DNA of 23,965 nt, taken from contig CAKUKW010000006.1 of assembly GCA_934663885.1 (NCBI GenBank), positions 1 through 23,965 of the forward strand. The letters are read 5' to 3'. The DNA comes from an uncultured Tidjanibacter sp. Lineage in GTDB: Bacteria; Bacteroidota; Bacteroidia; Bacteroidales; Rikenellaceae. The notes beneath the pieces are model-generated. The model was given only the letters and a program-made list of their open reading frames with translations. It was not told where the DNA came from and did not search any database. The position numbers and the translations under genes are program-made. Below, piece by piece: positions 23,764 through 23,965 of this stretch. Position 1 is the stretch's first letter, and every line of letters starts with the position of its first letter.

Positions 23764-23965
23764 TTAGTTTATCATATATACAAGAGATAAACCCACCTTG
23801 GTGGGGCCGAAATAATCTTTTGTCCGCCGACCCATACTCGTTCCGCATTCGGCGCACGGGTATTTATCGAAGACCATACGGGCGTAACCTATGCCCACCG
23901 TTGCTTCGAGGGACCACCTGTTTTTCAATATCCACGAATGGCCGACCGAACCCCCCGCCCCATAG
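23764..23965 (-). CDS. DUF3575 outer-membrane protein, C-terminal end
   Basis: The frame enters from the right edge and ends with TAA at 23764-23766, giving the last 66 residues. They read as an outer-membrane beta-barrel end: SLEATVGIGYARMVFDKY, the pair of cysteines in CAECG, YFGPTKVGLSLVYMIN at the C-terminus. The DKY-x-CxxCG ... YFGPTK pattern is typical of DUF3575 proteins next to fimbrial loci. The N-terminus is outside the window. It is the nearest upstream gene of the fimbrial operon here, four bases before the DUF3868 gene. Confidence 0.75.
   Translation of the reverse strand, partial: YGAGGSVGHSWILKNRWSLEATVGIGYARMVFDKYPCAECGTSMGRRTKDYFGPTKVGLSLVYMIN

Overview
The window looks like chromosomal DNA from a member of the Bacteroidales, possibly Rikenellaceae/Alistipes-like (family placement is a guess). 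The phylum rests on three things: Bacteroidetes-type promoters (TTTG, about 20 nt, TAnnTTTG) in front of several genes, an Ala/Glu-extended bS16, and an Mfa1/Mfa2-type (type V) fimbrial operon. I see no phage, transposase, CRISPR array or rRNA.

Left part (158-5904, all minus strand): lipA, lipB and recJ form a tight series (9-bp gap, then a 59-bp overlap) reading leftward to a strong terminator. Beyond it lie two von Willebrand factor A membrane proteins of the BatA and BatB type. The first 157 bases hold no gene I can support.

Middle part (6264-12959, plus strand): single housekeeping genes, most with their own terminator: an AqpZ-type aquaporin, a 59-residue membrane peptide, a candidate structured RNA, rpsP (bS16), rimM, a two-repeat surface lipoprotein, dxs and tRNA-Leu(CAA). 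rpsP and dxs have near-consensus promoters. The rpsP promoter overlaps an inverted repeat. dxs has a second, distal -10-type box followed by three hairpins.

Right part (13151-23965, minus strand): a fimbrial operon read right to left. It comprises the end of a DUF3575 outer-membrane protein, a DUF3868/OmpA-like/TPR periplasmic protein, the Mfa1-type major pilin, the FimB/Mfa2-type anchor, two accessory fimbrillin lipoproteins, and a 1072-residue lipoprotein. The last carries an N-terminal fimbrillin-like part, a BACON-like domain and two C-terminal DUF1566/FISUMP (Lcl-like) domains, and is the likely tip adhesin. Four of the five lipoproteins have a Thr-Arg-small residue site after the lipidated Cys, as expected for subunits matured by an Arg-specific protease before strand-exchange polymerisation. 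The Mfa2-type anchor has none. A hairpin between the mfa1- and mfa2-type genes could reduce downstream expression relative to the major pilin.

The most notable items are the composition of the fimbrial operon, especially the double Lcl-like tip, the structured RNA candidate at 7243-7397, and the structured two-promoter leader of dxs.
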